A stretch of 64,000 nt of DNA, taken from NCBI GenBank assembly GCA_964480915.1, contig CAYZRS010000011.1, forward strand, positions 1-64,000. Reading direction: 5' to 3'. How positions within the stretch are numbered: the stretch's first letter is position 1; each line of letters opens with the position of its first letter. A program made the position numbers and the translations under genes. Shown here in pieces: positions 1 through 9,246 of the stretch. The DNA is from CAWGCE01 sp964480915. GTDB taxonomy: Bacteria > Planctomycetota > Planctomycetia > Pirellulales > Pirellulaceae. Below the pieces are notes generated by a model. That model searched no databases. It saw nothing but the letters and a program-made list of their open reading frames with translations, and was not told the origin of the DNA.

Positions 1-85
1 TTCGAAAGCTCTCAAGAAACCTTCGCAACAGCTTCTTGGGTGTGCGGAAGACTGGAGTAATGATCGTAACTAAAGGTTTGTCCAA
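1..85 (-). CDS. Glycosyltransferase family 2, N-terminal fragment (cut by window edge)
   Basis: Reading the minus strand from a TTG at 85 gives 28 residues that run off the left edge: LDKPLVTIITPVFRTPKK, then a basic amphipathic stretch. The core VTIITPVF followed by a helix is the usual start of GT2 (GT-A fold) enzymes, which transfer a sugar from a nucleotide donor. A purine-rich tract (AAAGAAAG) lies just upstream of the TTG. It follows the GT4 gene at 369-1508 on the same strand and is probably the next gene of the polysaccharide operon. Only the first beta strand and helix are visible, so the family call rests on a short stretch. Confidence 0.55.
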   Translation of the reverse strand, partial: MDKPLVTIITPVFRTPKKLLRRFLESFR

Positions 86-368
86 CTTACTTTCTTTATT
101 CCGGCGTAGGCATTGTTGCGGCGAAACTTCGAGTCCTTACTCAAGAACAAGTATTCGACTCGCCACAACGAGCTCCGTGAAAATCAAACCTACTTGTGAG
201 AGGTATTTGTCAAGTTCATTGAAAACTCCGTACTCGGTCGTAGGCGCCGATGTTGTGAACTTCACTCGGTTATGCCCCAGCTATTTTGCTTGTCAGGTGG
301 CATGATTTTATCAGTAACCATCAAGTAACCGATGAGCGATTTCTTCAACTGACGGTTTATGCGGCGGG

Positions 369-1508
369 TCATTTCGTAGCGACTTCTCTAAAGAGTTCAA
401 CATAACGTGGTATTAGCTTCTCCCAGCTGAACCGTCTATATACCGATTCGTGCCGGCGAGCTGCTCGGTCAGGTGAGTCTGGATCCAATAGTGCTGTTTC
501 AATTGTCCGCGCAAGTTCGCCTGGTACGGTCATATCACAGTAGATGCCGTGATCGTCAAGGACGAATCTTGCAGTGGTATATTCGTGTGCGATCACGCGT
601 AGCCCGTGTGACAGTGCCTCAACGTAAACAAGGCCAAAGCCCTCATCTGTGGAACTTAGGACGAACACATCGCCAGCACGGTAATAGTCCCCGACTTCGT
701 TTGGCGAGACTGTTCGCATTGTGAAGCCGTCTTTTCCAAGAAGTTGCGAGCACAGCGATTCGATTTCGGGCGTATCCGCAGCTCTCGCTCCGATTAACAC
801 TAGGTGCGGCCGTGTACCAAGAGGCATCTTCGCGACCTCACGAATTGTATGATCCATTCTCTTTCGACTTTTGCTCAGCGAGCCAACAGAAATTACGATT
901 TTTCGATCTATCGGTAGCCCGAGGCGATGCCTCAATTGCATTCTTTCCTTTGAGTTGACTGAAGCGAATTTAGCGGCGATAGGAACAGCGCTCGGTAAGA
1001 GTGTTTGATTGCAAGACGGAATCCCTGATTCCGTTGCCTCAGCTGCATACTGCGGTGAAACCTGCTGGACGTGATTCCATCGTGACAGCAAGTGAGGAGC
1101 AGCAGGGCCGTTGTTATTGAATAGAATCCGGTAAGAGAAAAATGGTAATCGTTGTGCTAAGCGAAGCAAATTGCCTAGTACGACATCGGAAACGTATACG
1201 ACGTCGACGCGGCGTAGTAACAATCGCGGCAGGAGAGCCACGAAGAATGTAAACTGCTCCACAAAGTAGCCGCTCCTGCCCACTAAAGCGCCAAGTGTGG
1301 CAGCGGTGGCACTTGTTCGATTGAGGTTCCAAATTGCCTTTTCGATGCGTGTGTTGTCCCCGGCACCTTTGTACATGCGTAGATCGATGTTCTCGAACCC
1401 AGCTATTGCGTCATGGCAGTTTCTAAAAAACGACTCATAGCCTCGCCTGATTCGTCCTAATCCAGGGCAGGCAATTACCACACAGATAGTCGTTTTTGTG
1501 TCACGCAC
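369..1508 (-). CDS. Glycosyltransferase family 4 (GT-B fold)
   Basis: 379 residues starting with GTG. The C-terminal half is a GT4 nucleotide-sugar binding domain: strand IVISVGSLSKSRK near residue 205 and the E-x7-E motif EGFGLVYVE at residues 289-297 followed by ALSHG. The N-terminal half is less conserved, as expected for the acceptor domain. The start overlaps the stop of the upstream GT2 gene by 8 bases, so the two are likely translationally coupled. It probably adds one sugar of the repeat unit or outer core of a surface glycan at the cytoplasmic face; donor and acceptor cannot be told from sequence. Confidence 0.85.
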   Translation of the reverse strand: MRDTKTTICVVIACPGLGRIRRGYESFFRNCHDAIAGFENIDLRMYKGAGDNTRIEKAIWNLNRTSATAATLGALVGRSGYFVEQFTFFVALLPRLLLRRVDVVYVSDVVLGNLLRLAQRLPFFSYRILFNNNGPAAPHLLSRWNHVQQVSPQYAAEATESGIPSCNQTLLPSAVPIAAKFASVNSKERMQLRHRLGLPIDRKIVISVGSLSKSRKRMDHTIREVAKMPLGTRPHLVLIGARAADTPEIESLCSQLLGKDGFTMRTVSPNEVGDYYRAGDVFVLSSTDEGFGLVYVEALSHGLRVIAHEYTTARFVLDDHGIYCDMTVPGELARTIETALLDPDSPDRAARRHESVYRRFSWEKLIPRYVELFREVATK

Positions 1509-2430
1509 GATTAGGGCCGTACCAACGATTGGGAAAATATCGAATAATCGAAAGCCCGATTACAAATAGGGCTGCGAGCGTCGGGCGCAAAAAGAAAGAC
1601 ATTCCCCCGGCCGAGAGCGCATCGGTTGTTGCGCGCAGCGACAGAAGCCGTTGGGCGTTGATCCGGAACTGAGTTGCGAGATGAGTACGTTCTTGGGGTG
1701 TGTCGTTAGGACCGAAGGCAATTAGCGAGGCAATCGCGAGCAATATCTTTACAGCTGCGCGAGTGTAGGAGAGGTTGTGAGACTTGAACATAGATTCGTG
1801 TTCGTGCTTCACGTACGCGGTTAACTCTGTCGGCAGGAATCCAACATCCCTCGCATGATACTTGAGCCTAGCGAAAAACTCATACTCTTCGCCCGCGTAA
1901 ATGTCTTCTCGCCAATAACCAACTGCGCTTAATATGCTCCGGCGGATCATGGGCGAATTCGTGTCAAATAGATACTTGGAAATTCTGGCTTCATCTTCTG
2001 AAGGCCACGGAATGTTGATCGTGCGCAGCTTTTTTCCTGCTGCGTCACGCACTGACGTTAGACCGTAACAAAACGAAGCGTTCGAATTTGAGATAAGGTA
2101 GCTGGCGCGCTTCTCGATCGACCCAGGCAACAACAGGTCATCGGAATCGAGGAAGCAAATGAACTCACCTGTGCATAGTCGCAGCCCGGTATTACGGGCG
2201 CTTGCCGGTCCTCGATTAGTTTGCCGGGTGGAAATTATCGACGCCTGATCATTTGCGTGTATTGTGATTCGATCGATTACTTCCGGCGTCGCGTCCGTTG
2301 AACCATCGTCGATAAACACGATTTCCAGCGGTCGATAAGATTGATGGAGGATAGATCGCACAGTTTCCTCCAATGACCATTCGCGGTTAAAGCAAGGAAT
2401 GATAATCGAAACTAATGGAAGCGAACTCAA
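1501..2430 (-). CDS. Glycosyltransferase family 2 (GT-A fold)
   Basis: 309 residues from a TTG start preceded by AAAGGCGG at good spacing. The N-terminus LPLVSIIIPCFNREWSLEE and the strand IVFIDDGSTDAT are the GT2 nucleotide-binding signature; the metal-binding acidic motif is FLDSDD near residue 95. A hydrophobic segment near residues 280-295 (TLAALFVIGLSIIRYF) may tether the protein to the inner membrane. It sits 12 bases after the epimerase gene and overlaps the next GT4 gene. Role inferred: one sugar transfer in assembly of the polysaccharide encoded by this operon. Confidence 0.87.
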   Translation of the reverse strand: MSSLPLVSIIIPCFNREWSLEETVRSILHQSYRPLEIVFIDDGSTDATPEVIDRITIHANDQASIISTRQTNRGPASARNTGLRLCTGEFICFLDSDDLLLPGSIEKRASYLISNSNASFCYGLTSVRDAAGKKLRTINIPWPSEDEARISKYLFDTNSPMIRRSILSAVGYWREDIYAGEEYEFFARLKYHARDVGFLPTELTAYVKHEHESMFKSHNLSYTRAAVKILLAIASLIAFGPNDTPQERTHLATQFRINAQRLLSLRATTDALSAGGMSFFLRPTLAALFVIGLSIIRYFPNRWYGPNRA

Positions 2431-2442
2431 TTTGTGCCGCCT

Positions 2443-3396
2443 TTATCGATTTGAAAAGATTCCTTTTGTTCGCTTGTAGTACTCGATTGATCGAAGCAAT
2501 CCTTCATCGAACGTGGCGATTGGTGCATAGCCGAGCATTTGCTTAGCTCGTTCAATGTCAGCAAGACTGTGCTTTACATCGCCTGTGCGTGGAGGAGCGA
2601 ATATCGGTTCAATTGATGTACCTAGCAAGACGTTCAGCTTACTCATCAATTGATTAAGGCTAGTTGATTCTCCGTTGGCGATGTTGAAAACTTGGCCCCC
2701 GACTTTCTCCGCCGGCGCAGCAGCTGCCAACATGTTTGCATGGACAACATTGTCGACAAAAGTAAAGTCTCTAGTTTGTTCGCCATCGCCAAAGATTGTT
2801 GGTTGCTGATCGTTCAGAATTGCTTTAATAAACAATGGGATTACAGCCGAGTAGGCACTGTTGGGATCTTGATTTGGCCCAAATACGTTAAAATAGCGAA
2901 TGCACACTGTTTCTAGACCGAGGCTTGCAAAGAAGGCTCTACAATAATACTCGCCCGAGAGCTTGGCAGCTGCGTATGGTGAAAGAGGTTGAGCAGGATC
3001 GCATTCGCGTTTTGACGAAAACGGCTGATTGCCGTAAGCGCTGCTTGATGCTGCGTATACGAGACGTTTGACGCCAGCTGACTTTGCTTCCGTAAGTACC
3101 GTGACGGTCCCCGTCGCACACGCCAGGTGGGTTGCCATTGGGTCTTCGATACTACGAGGCACGGATGGCAACGCGGCTTGGTGATAGACGACGTCAACGT
3201 CTTGCATCGCCCCTCGAACTGTATTGCGGTCGGTCACATCGCCTTCGATGAGTTCCAAATCCAAGCCATCAAGGTTGCACTTTCGCCCTGTGACGAGATT
3301 ATCGAGTACCCTTACGCTGTGGCCTTCGCGGCGGAGGGCTGCACAAAGATTCGAACCTATGAATCCTGCACCTCCAGTGACAAGCGTTTTGCTCAT
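2443..3396 (-). CDS. UDP-sugar 4-epimerase, extended SDR family (WbpP-like)
   Basis: 317 residues with the Rossmann motif TGGAGFIG (residues 7-14), the YxxxK catalytic pair Y141/K145 preceded by ASSSAYG, and the stretch RYFNVFGPNQDP followed by AYSAVIP. The last stretch together with PSVPRSIEDP resembles UDP-N-acetylglucosamine 4-epimerases of the WbpP/TviC group rather than GalE. An AAGGAAA ribosome site precedes the ATG. The enzyme would interconvert UDP-GlcNAc and UDP-GalNAc (or the uronic forms) and supply donor for neighbouring glycosyltransferases. Substrate assignment is from similarity; UDP-glucose remains possible. Confidence 0.85.
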   Translation of the reverse strand: MSKTLVTGGAGFIGSNLCAALRREGHSVRVLDNLVTGRKCNLDGLDLELIEGDVTDRNTVRGAMQDVDVVYHQAALPSVPRSIEDPMATHLACATGTVTVLTEAKSAGVKRLVYAASSSAYGNQPFSSKRECDPAQPLSPYAAAKLSGEYYCRAFFASLGLETVCIRYFNVFGPNQDPNSAYSAVIPLFIKAILNDQQPTIFGDGEQTRDFTFVDNVVHANMLAAAAPAEKVGGQVFNIANGESTSLNQLMSKLNVLLGTSIEPIFAPPRTGDVKHSLADIERAKQMLGYAPIATFDEGLLRSIEYYKRTKGIFSNR

Positions 3397-3421
3397 CTGT
3401 ATGTTTCCTTTCTATTGGCTT

Positions 3422-4582
3422 TCAGCAAGTGCTGCTTGCCAGATCAATTAGAAATTCAGTTGTCTTTGTACACATCGCTCTCACCGAATACTCTCGATCA
3501 GCAAGCTCGCGATTTTGATTTCCAAGTTCGTGACGCAGCCCAACATCGTTGAACATCAACCTAAGCTGTTTAGAAAGGCTGGTGACATCTCCTCGTGGGA
3601 AAAGCTGCAGTTCAGAAATTGGCCCCAGTAGCTCCCTGGCACCCGGAATATCGGTTGCAAGCACTGGAATACCGGCGGCCATATATTCCATGACGGCATT
3701 TGGCATTCCCTCGTGAAAAGTTGAAAGTACTCCAACGTCTGTGGCACCTAATAACCCAGAGACATCTCGAACTTGTCCCGCGAACGAGACCGAACTAGAA
3801 AGTCCAAGTGTTTCACACTGTTCTTTGACTGTGTCGTAGGATTCTTGTGGCGCTCCAGCCAACACCAGATGTGCGGAACCGCTGAGATTGGAGTCGAGCA
3901 GATGCCGCCAGGCTAGTAGAAGAGAGTAGTGGTCTTTCTGAGGTCGGAAATTCGCGAGCTTTGTAAAGATCACGGTTTCGTTGGTGACGCCCAAGTCTGC
4001 CCGCCATTGATCGCGGTTCTTTTCCGCCTCGCTCAATTCGACGCCATTGTTAATCACAACGGTTGGGCACCTAGATTCTCCGAGTGTACGTTTTAGATAT
4101 CCAACTTCGTGACTCGCATTACAAATAATCCCAGTTGCGCTGCGGTAAGCAAGTCGTGTCATACGGTCTTTTTGAAGATCGTCGCTATCTCGTTGGCTCC
4201 AAACAAAGCACTTCGCGCGAGAGAAACGCCAAACGAGTCCTATTCCGACACAAGGCCAAGGCGTATAAGAAATTACAATGTCGGGATTCGATTTGTTAAG
4301 ACCAAAAAGCAATCCCAAAAGGTCTCGAGTCAACGCGAGTTTTCGGGATGGCCAGCGGAACCGCTTTTCCCCTACCTGCAGCCCGACTGACTCGCAGATA
4401 TCAAGCACTCTTTCTGGACCGGCCTTATTGTGGTGATGTCCCCAGATTTCAACTTCACAGTTCAGTGACTTTAAGTGGCGAGCCAAGTGGAGGGCCTGTC
4501 GCTCCGCCCCGCCTAACTCAAATCCACAAAGAACGATGAGGATTCGCTTTCCAGAAAGATTACGACCGACTCTATCGATCAT
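3422..4582 (-). CDS. Glycosyltransferase family 4, second copy of a tandem pair
   Basis: 386 residues with the N-terminal motif GFELGGAERQALHLARHL and the C-terminal E-x7-E motif EGMPNAVME (291-299). It is clearly a paralogue of the adjacent gene at 4579-5742: both share GAERQ, the phrase LAGAPQE, then GQVxDVSGLL and EYMAAG. Start and stop overlap by four bases (ATGA). The ribosome site and start context (AAGGTACAATGA) almost matches that of the partner gene. Likely transfers a hexose or deoxyhexose to the lipid-linked glycan; linkage unknown. Confidence 0.87.
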   Translation of the reverse strand: MIDRVGRNLSGKRILIVLCGFELGGAERQALHLARHLKSLNCEVEIWGHHHNKAGPERVLDICESVGLQVGEKRFRWPSRKLALTRDLLGLLFGLNKSNPDIVISYTPWPCVGIGLVWRFSRAKCFVWSQRDSDDLQKDRMTRLAYRSATGIICNASHEVGYLKRTLGESRCPTVVINNGVELSEAEKNRDQWRADLGVTNETVIFTKLANFRPQKDHYSLLLAWRHLLDSNLSGSAHLVLAGAPQESYDTVKEQCETLGLSSSVSFAGQVRDVSGLLGATDVGVLSTFHEGMPNAVMEYMAAGIPVLATDIPGARELLGPISELQLFPRGDVTSLSKQLRLMFNDVGLRHELGNQNRELADREYSVRAMCTKTTEFLIDLASSTC

Positions 4583-5742
4583 TGTACCTTGACCCGGCGT
4601 TCGGAGCGTTCAGCTAAACAATCTTCAACAATGTGCAAGGTCCGGTTGCATAACGTTTCTAGAGAAAATGCCGCCCGGACGCGTTCTCGATGCACTATGG
4701 CTTGATCGGATCGCTTTGCCTTACTTCGGACCAAAGCACTTATGCGTTCTGCAAGTGACGTGACGTTGCCAACGCTGAAATATAGGTCCGCGTTTTCAAT
4801 TCCCAGCACTTCACGATTGCCTGCAATGTCCGATGCCACGATCGCAAGTCCCGCGGCCATGTATTCGACGATTGCGTTGGGAAGTCCCTCCCGCTCGCTT
4901 GTGAGGACCCCGATGTCGCTGGCCTCAAGCAACCCTGACACATCTTTGACCTGCCCAAGAAATCGAATGTTGTCGCTTATCGCCAATTTGCGCGCAAGCC
5001 GTTTAGTTGTTTCGTAAGTTTCCTGAGGTGCTCCAGCTAGGCAAAGAACAGGTTGCTCATTGACTGGGAACGAACTGACAACCAACTGCCAAGCACGAAG
5101 CAAAGTGTAATGATCTTTGACGGTCCGGAAATTTGCGACCATGGTTACTACGCAAGTTTCTCTTTCGATCCGCATTTCGTCTCGCCACTGCGAACGTGAT
5201 GCTGCTGGGGGAACTGGATCAAACCCGTTGTGCACCACATGTATTGGCGCCGACGTCTTTCCCAGTTTTTTCTCCAAGAAATCCACTTGGTGATTTGCGT
5301 TACAAATGACAGCGGAGGCTTGACGGTACGCTATTCGTTCGATGGAGTCCCCGGTCAGTAAGTGGACGTTGCGTTGCCCCCAAATGAATGCCTTCGCGCC
5401 CGCCAGCCGCCAACTAAGCCCACAGCCTACGTTTGGCCAAGTCGTGTATCCAAATACGACGCTAGCTCGATCCTGGCGAATCGTTCGTAACATCCCGTAG
5501 CCATTCTTGATTAATGATATTTTTCGGCAGGGCCATCGGAATCGCTGGACGCCCCATTGCAGGCCAGCTTCTTCGCATTCTGCGACGACTGGGCCGGAAC
5601 ATGTGTCTAGGCTATAGATTTTCACAAACCACCCTAGGCCCTGCAGGAATTTTGCAAGATGCAGCCCCTGTCGTTCTGCACCTCCGAGCTCGAACGAGCA
5701 AAAGAAAAACAGAGCGCGCTTGGTGAGTTGATAATCGTTCAC
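4579..5742 (-). CDS. Glycosyltransferase family 4, first copy of a tandem pair
   Basis: 387 residues from a GTG start with AAAGG four bases upstream. Motifs: CSFELGGAERQGLHLAKFL near residue 14, ICNANHQVDFLEKKLG mid-protein, LAGAPQETYE, and the E-x7-E motif EGLPNAIVE at 285-293. It is the paralogue of 3422-4582 and overlaps it by 4 bases. Homology over the full length, including the acceptor domain, suggests a recent duplication followed by divergence, perhaps giving two successive similar linkages in the glycan. Confidence 0.87.
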   Translation of the reverse strand: MNDYQLTKRALFFFCSFELGGAERQGLHLAKFLQGLGWFVKIYSLDTCSGPVVAECEEAGLQWGVQRFRWPCRKISLIKNGYGMLRTIRQDRASVVFGYTTWPNVGCGLSWRLAGAKAFIWGQRNVHLLTGDSIERIAYRQASAVICNANHQVDFLEKKLGKTSAPIHVVHNGFDPVPPAASRSQWRDEMRIERETCVVTMVANFRTVKDHYTLLRAWQLVVSSFPVNEQPVLCLAGAPQETYETTKRLARKLAISDNIRFLGQVKDVSGLLEASDIGVLTSEREGLPNAIVEYMAAGLAIVASDIAGNREVLGIENADLYFSVGNVTSLAERISALVRSKAKRSDQAIVHRERVRAAFSLETLCNRTLHIVEDCLAERSERRVKVQ

Positions 5743-5908
5743 TGTACCTTTCAGCAGTTAAGCCGTGATCTGATCGGCAGACTTGTTGCTTTCGAATAAT
5801 CTTGCTTGGTCATTACAATTTGGGGTCCGCAGCTCTGGTCAACAATTTGACTGTCTGATGCGGTTACCACAGCTTGCTTGTTGATCAACACAATGCCATT
5901 TGTGGGAC

Positions 5909-6997
5909 TCAGTTCAGTTTGTCCGCCGGTACACGCCTGCCACTCCCGATCAGAGAATCACAGGCTCGCCGTAAGACGAATGCGTTTTGATATCTCAGCC
6001 ACCGCCATGGTTGCAGCTTCATAATGCCTCCGATGCAGGATTTCGGATGTTGGATTGACTGCGCGCGAAAGTGCCTTATGCCTCGCATTACCTCGGTAGC
6101 GACGATACTCCGAATCGCCTCGACTTCCTCCTCGCTATGCGTCTTCGCACGTCGAAATGCATGGTATACGTCAGGTAGAACACCGGCAGCATGAATAATG
6201 TTCTCGCTAGTCCAACCGTCACTATTTCCGTACACATTCTGCAACGAAAGTATTTGTCGCGGCGTAAGATCCAAGTTCAACCTAGAAATGTTTCTCGTTG
6301 AGATTGCGCGAGAATTCTCTCGTTGTATTTTGGAACGACTGGACGATATGCTCTTGCCGTGAACGCGATAGTGAAGATGCACCTGTGGAAGGTTGGCGAC
6401 TTTGTACACTTCGCTGATTCTCGACCAGAGGTCGTAGTCCTGTGATGTATTCCAACGGCAATCGTAGCCACCAAGTGACAACGCTACATCTTTCGGCATC
6501 ATTACCGATGGATGAACCATTGCATTCTTGAATAGCAATTGCCATTGGGCTTGTAGGTGCCCTACCACGCGAGAGGCAGGTTTAACTCGCCCAATCCTGT
6601 CCCCTTTTGCATTGATCGTTTCGGCGAAAGTGCCAACGACGCCCAGATCGGGATGTGATTGCAGGTGTCGCACCTGAGCTTCGAGGCGACCAGGAAGTGA
6701 TACATCGTCGGCGTCCATGCGCGCAATGAATTTTCCATGCGCCGCATTGAGTCCGCGATTCAGTGATTTCGTGAGACCGATATTTTCTTGATTTAGAACC
6801 CGCACTCGCGGGTCATCTGCCGCACGAGAATCTAGCCACGCCGCACTTCCATCAGTTGAACCATCGTTGACAATGATAAATTCGAAGTCTCGAAGGGACT
6901 GCTGGAGGATACTTTCAACTGCTTCGGGCAGGTAGGGCATCGCGTTGTGCGCTGCCATCACAACCGAGACAATAGGCCGGGCCGATCGAGTGTTCAT
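5909..6997 (-). CDS. Glycosyltransferase family 2
   Basis: 362 residues. The N-terminus PIVSVVMAAHNAMPYLPEA, the strand FIIVNDGSTDGS and the acidic motif ARMDADDVS (near residue 95) define a GT2 GT-A catalytic domain of the EpsE/WcaA type. Residues beyond 230 are less conserved and may hold acceptor contacts. Separated by 166 bases from the tandem GT4 genes and by 128 bases from the methyltransferase, so spacing is looser here; the downstream gap contains the palindrome TGTTGATCAACA at 5879-5890. Probably part of the same polysaccharide operon. Confidence 0.86.
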   Translation of the reverse strand: MNTRSARPIVSVVMAAHNAMPYLPEAVESILQQSLRDFEFIIVNDGSTDGSAAWLDSRAADDPRVRVLNQENIGLTKSLNRGLNAAHGKFIARMDADDVSLPGRLEAQVRHLQSHPDLGVVGTFAETINAKGDRIGRVKPASRVVGHLQAQWQLLFKNAMVHPSVMMPKDVALSLGGYDCRWNTSQDYDLWSRISEVYKVANLPQVHLHYRVHGKSISSSRSKIQRENSRAISTRNISRLNLDLTPRQILSLQNVYGNSDGWTSENIIHAAGVLPDVYHAFRRAKTHSEEEVEAIRSIVATEVMRGIRHFRAQSIQHPKSCIGGIMKLQPWRWLRYQNAFVLRRACDSLIGSGRRVPADKLN

Positions 6998-7125
6998 TTC
7001 GAAACCATCGACGGTTTTGAGACAAGCGAAATATTTAGGCTAAGTGTGCCTATTCCCGTCCCGTTTCTCGCAATCGCGTCTATTTGATCAATCAAGTCTG
7101 ATTGTTGGACACCCACGCTCGAGGA

Positions 7126-7905
7126 TTACTTTCTAAGTAGACGAGTTAACGTTGACGCGAAAAACTGCCTAAGACTTCCCCGAATCGAAGACAAATGGCT
7201 GAGCTGCCGCTGCTGTCTGTGGATCCGGTTTGTGAAAGTTTCAGGATGCACCACTGACAGCAAAAAGTCACGATCGTTTGCGTCGCTCTTTTGTAAGGTC
7301 AGGTCGGTCTGCCTTTCCTGCTTCACGAACAATAAAATGTTCTGGCGATACCAGGTGGGGATGTCTTTGTTGCTCCATATCTGCGGCCTAACCAAATCGA
7401 TAGCTTCAAATCCGACTTGAGCAAATCTGGCCGCCCAGTAGTCCTGCCATTGCTCGTTTAAATGGCCTTTTCCCCCTTGCCCTGGAATTGCCGCCGAAAA
7501 GAGAACAAAATCGCTTGCATTGGCCAACGATTTGACGAGCGCATCGCCAGCTGTAGGCGACAAATGTTCCGCGACCTCAAGCGATAATGCCAAATCATAA
7601 GAGCGGTCAAGTTCGACGGAAGATTCCAGGTCGGCATGGCGGAAATCACTTTTGGGTATGTTAAGCAATCCTACGTCGGCCCAGGGACCTTCAATACCTA
7701 AGATCGTCTCTGCGCCCATATTTCTTAGAACGGACAGCCACGTTCCCGTTCCACATCCGAAATCCACGGCCGAGTTTAGACTTGGCAACGCATCACGAAC
7801 CAATGATAAGATCAGCTCGGCTGCATGTTCTGTTCGGGCATGCCGGTGCTTGTGAAATTCTCCACTGTAAATGTCTGCCGACTTATTTCGCTGGGTCAAA
7901 TTCAC
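7126..7905 (-). CDS. Class I SAM-dependent methyltransferase
   Basis: Motif I is VDFGCGTGTWL, followed by the acidic strand ILGIEGPW, HADLESS and the post-motif SLEVAEHLSP, giving a Rossmann methyltransferase of the group found in sugar and O-antigen clusters. The open frame extends back to 8001, but that would overlap the ATPase gene by 119 bases. A GTG at 7905 preceded by GTGGAGCAGC gives only a 23-base overlap and is preferred here; an ATG at 7935 is the other option. Likely O-methylates a sugar of the glycan, possibly the terminal residue that controls chain length in ABC-exported polysaccharides (inference). Confidence 0.8.
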   Translation of the reverse strand: MNLTQRNKSADIYSGEFHKHRHARTEHAAELILSLVRDALPSLNSAVDFGCGTGTWLSVLRNMGAETILGIEGPWADVGLLNIPKSDFRHADLESSVELDRSYDLALSLEVAEHLSPTAGDALVKSLANASDFVLFSAAIPGQGGKGHLNEQWQDYWAARFAQVGFEAIDLVRPQIWSNKDIPTWYRQNILLFVKQERQTDLTLQKSDANDRDFLLSVVHPETFTNRIHRQQRQLSHLSSIRGSLRQFFASTLTRLLRK

Positions 7906-9193
7906 GCTGCTCCACTTCCCTGTGCTGCCAACCATGTTGGCATACGACGCCCCCATACCTCGGCATGCTTCCCGTTCCGAAATAGTCTCCGCCAGATACA
8001 TCGACGGTCGCTGCGCCTTTGACGTGATCCGCTTTAATTCCTTGCCGTTTTATTTCGACGTTCAACCGATATGAGTTGAGCTCTAGTGGTAAATCGTTCA
8101 GAACACATCGAAAAATTCCAGTTCTTTTTGCACCAGTAAGTGGCGTTTTCGTTAGCTGTGTGGATAGATACAGTAGCGGACGGTCAGTCGTAGTCCGTAT
8201 GCCAATTGCAACATCGATTCGCGAATCGGGAAGGTCGGAGGGTGCGCGATAAAGTATATCGATAATTGCGTCATCGCCTGTCAGCCAGTGTCCACTCTTG
8301 GGATTCCCGACTGTGCCAAATTGAATCTGCTGAATCACAATTGATCCGTCACCTTCCCGGTCAGTCCGAGTGGCCAATGAATCGGCCTTATTTGCTGTCG
8401 ACGAGAGATAACTTCGTATGACAGGGTCCGAGTCCCCGTCGTCTTCTTTGATCCCTTCGTTAATCCAAATCGAACGTTCGCAAAGCCCGCCTATTGCTGG
8501 CAAATTGTGGCTGACAAACAGAACAGTCCGACCGTGGTTGGCGATACTGCTCATCTTCCCGAGACACTTCGTTTGAAAATCTTGATCACCTACTGCCAAT
8601 ACTTCATCGATAACAAGTATTTCAGGTTCAAGGTGCGCCGCGACTGCAAAAGCTAAACGAACTTTCATACCCGACGAGTATCTCTTTGTAGGCGTGTCGA
8701 GAAATTTTTCCACGCCCGAAAACTCCACAATCTCATCAAACTTTCGATCGATCTCTTTCTTCCGCATCCCCAGAATTGTGCCATTCATGTACACATTTTC
8801 GCGGCCTGTCAGTTCTGGATGAAAACCTGTCCCAACTTCCAACAAGCTGGATACACGCCCGCGAATGATCGCTCGGCCTGCGGTGGGTTCGGTGATCCTA
8901 CTGAGGATCTTCAGCAGTGTGGACTTACCTGCGCCGTTGCGTCCGATGATTCCGACGACCTCTCCCTCTTGCACATCGAATGAGACATCTTTCAGTGCCC
9001 ATAGCGTGTCTTCCGATTCGTCAGTCGCGCCGTTCTCTTGAAATGTATTTAGTCGTCGCAGGCGTTTCCAATTAGCCGCAGGACTCTTGAGCCACGATTT
9101 TGCCATGCCTGCCAGCGTATCGGGAATCTCTTCCTTGAGGCCGATTTGGTAGGCCTTGGAGAGGTTCTCGACTTGGATGGCGGGGAGGGGCAT
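7883..9193 (-). CDS. wzt: Polysaccharide ABC exporter ATPase with C-terminal glycan-binding domain
   Basis: 436 residues. Walker A GRNGAGKST at 84-92, signature RYSSGMKVRLAF at 171-182, Walker B ILVIDEVLAVGD at 192-203. About 170 residues after the ATPase form a separate beta-rich domain like the carbohydrate-binding domain of Wzt proteins, which reads the terminal modification of the glycan. It energises export of a lipid-linked polysaccharide with the Wzm permease at 9449-10315. The following methyltransferase gene fits that terminal-modification logic. Upstream of the ATG is a low-complexity tract rather than a ribosome site. Confidence 0.9.
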   Translation of the reverse strand: MPLPAIQVENLSKAYQIGLKEEIPDTLAGMAKSWLKSPAANWKRLRRLNTFQENGATDESEDTLWALKDVSFDVQEGEVVGIIGRNGAGKSTLLKILSRITEPTAGRAIIRGRVSSLLEVGTGFHPELTGRENVYMNGTILGMRKKEIDRKFDEIVEFSGVEKFLDTPTKRYSSGMKVRLAFAVAAHLEPEILVIDEVLAVGDQDFQTKCLGKMSSIANHGRTVLFVSHNLPAIGGLCERSIWINEGIKEDDGDSDPVIRSYLSSTANKADSLATRTDREGDGSIVIQQIQFGTVGNPKSGHWLTGDDAIIDILYRAPSDLPDSRIDVAIGIRTTTDRPLLYLSTQLTKTPLTGAKRTGIFRCVLNDLPLELNSYRLNVEIKRQGIKADHVKGAATVDVSGGDYFGTGSMPRYGGVVCQHGWQHREVEQREFDPAK

Positions 9194-9246
9194 GGGTTTT
9201 TTGTTCTTTGTGGTTAGTTCTTAGTGGTTTGTGGTTTGTGGGTCTT
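9194..9246. repeat. Low-complexity short-word repeat between wzt and the four-helix fragment
   Basis: On the minus strand this 53-base stretch consists of near-repeats of words such as ACAAACCAC, CTAAGAAC and CACAAAGAAC, almost free of G. It differs from the surrounding sequence and fills the whole gap between two genes. It resembles the A/C-rich intergenic repeats often seen in planctomycete genomes; no function is evident. Confidence 0.5.

Noticed and set aside
36..305. Plus-strand 89-codon open frame at the left edge
   Set aside because: It is antisense to the glycosyltransferase start found on the minus strand and has no family features.
7906..8001. Longer start for the methyltransferase
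   Set aside because: It would overlap the ATPase gene by 119 bases; internal starts with less overlap fit better.
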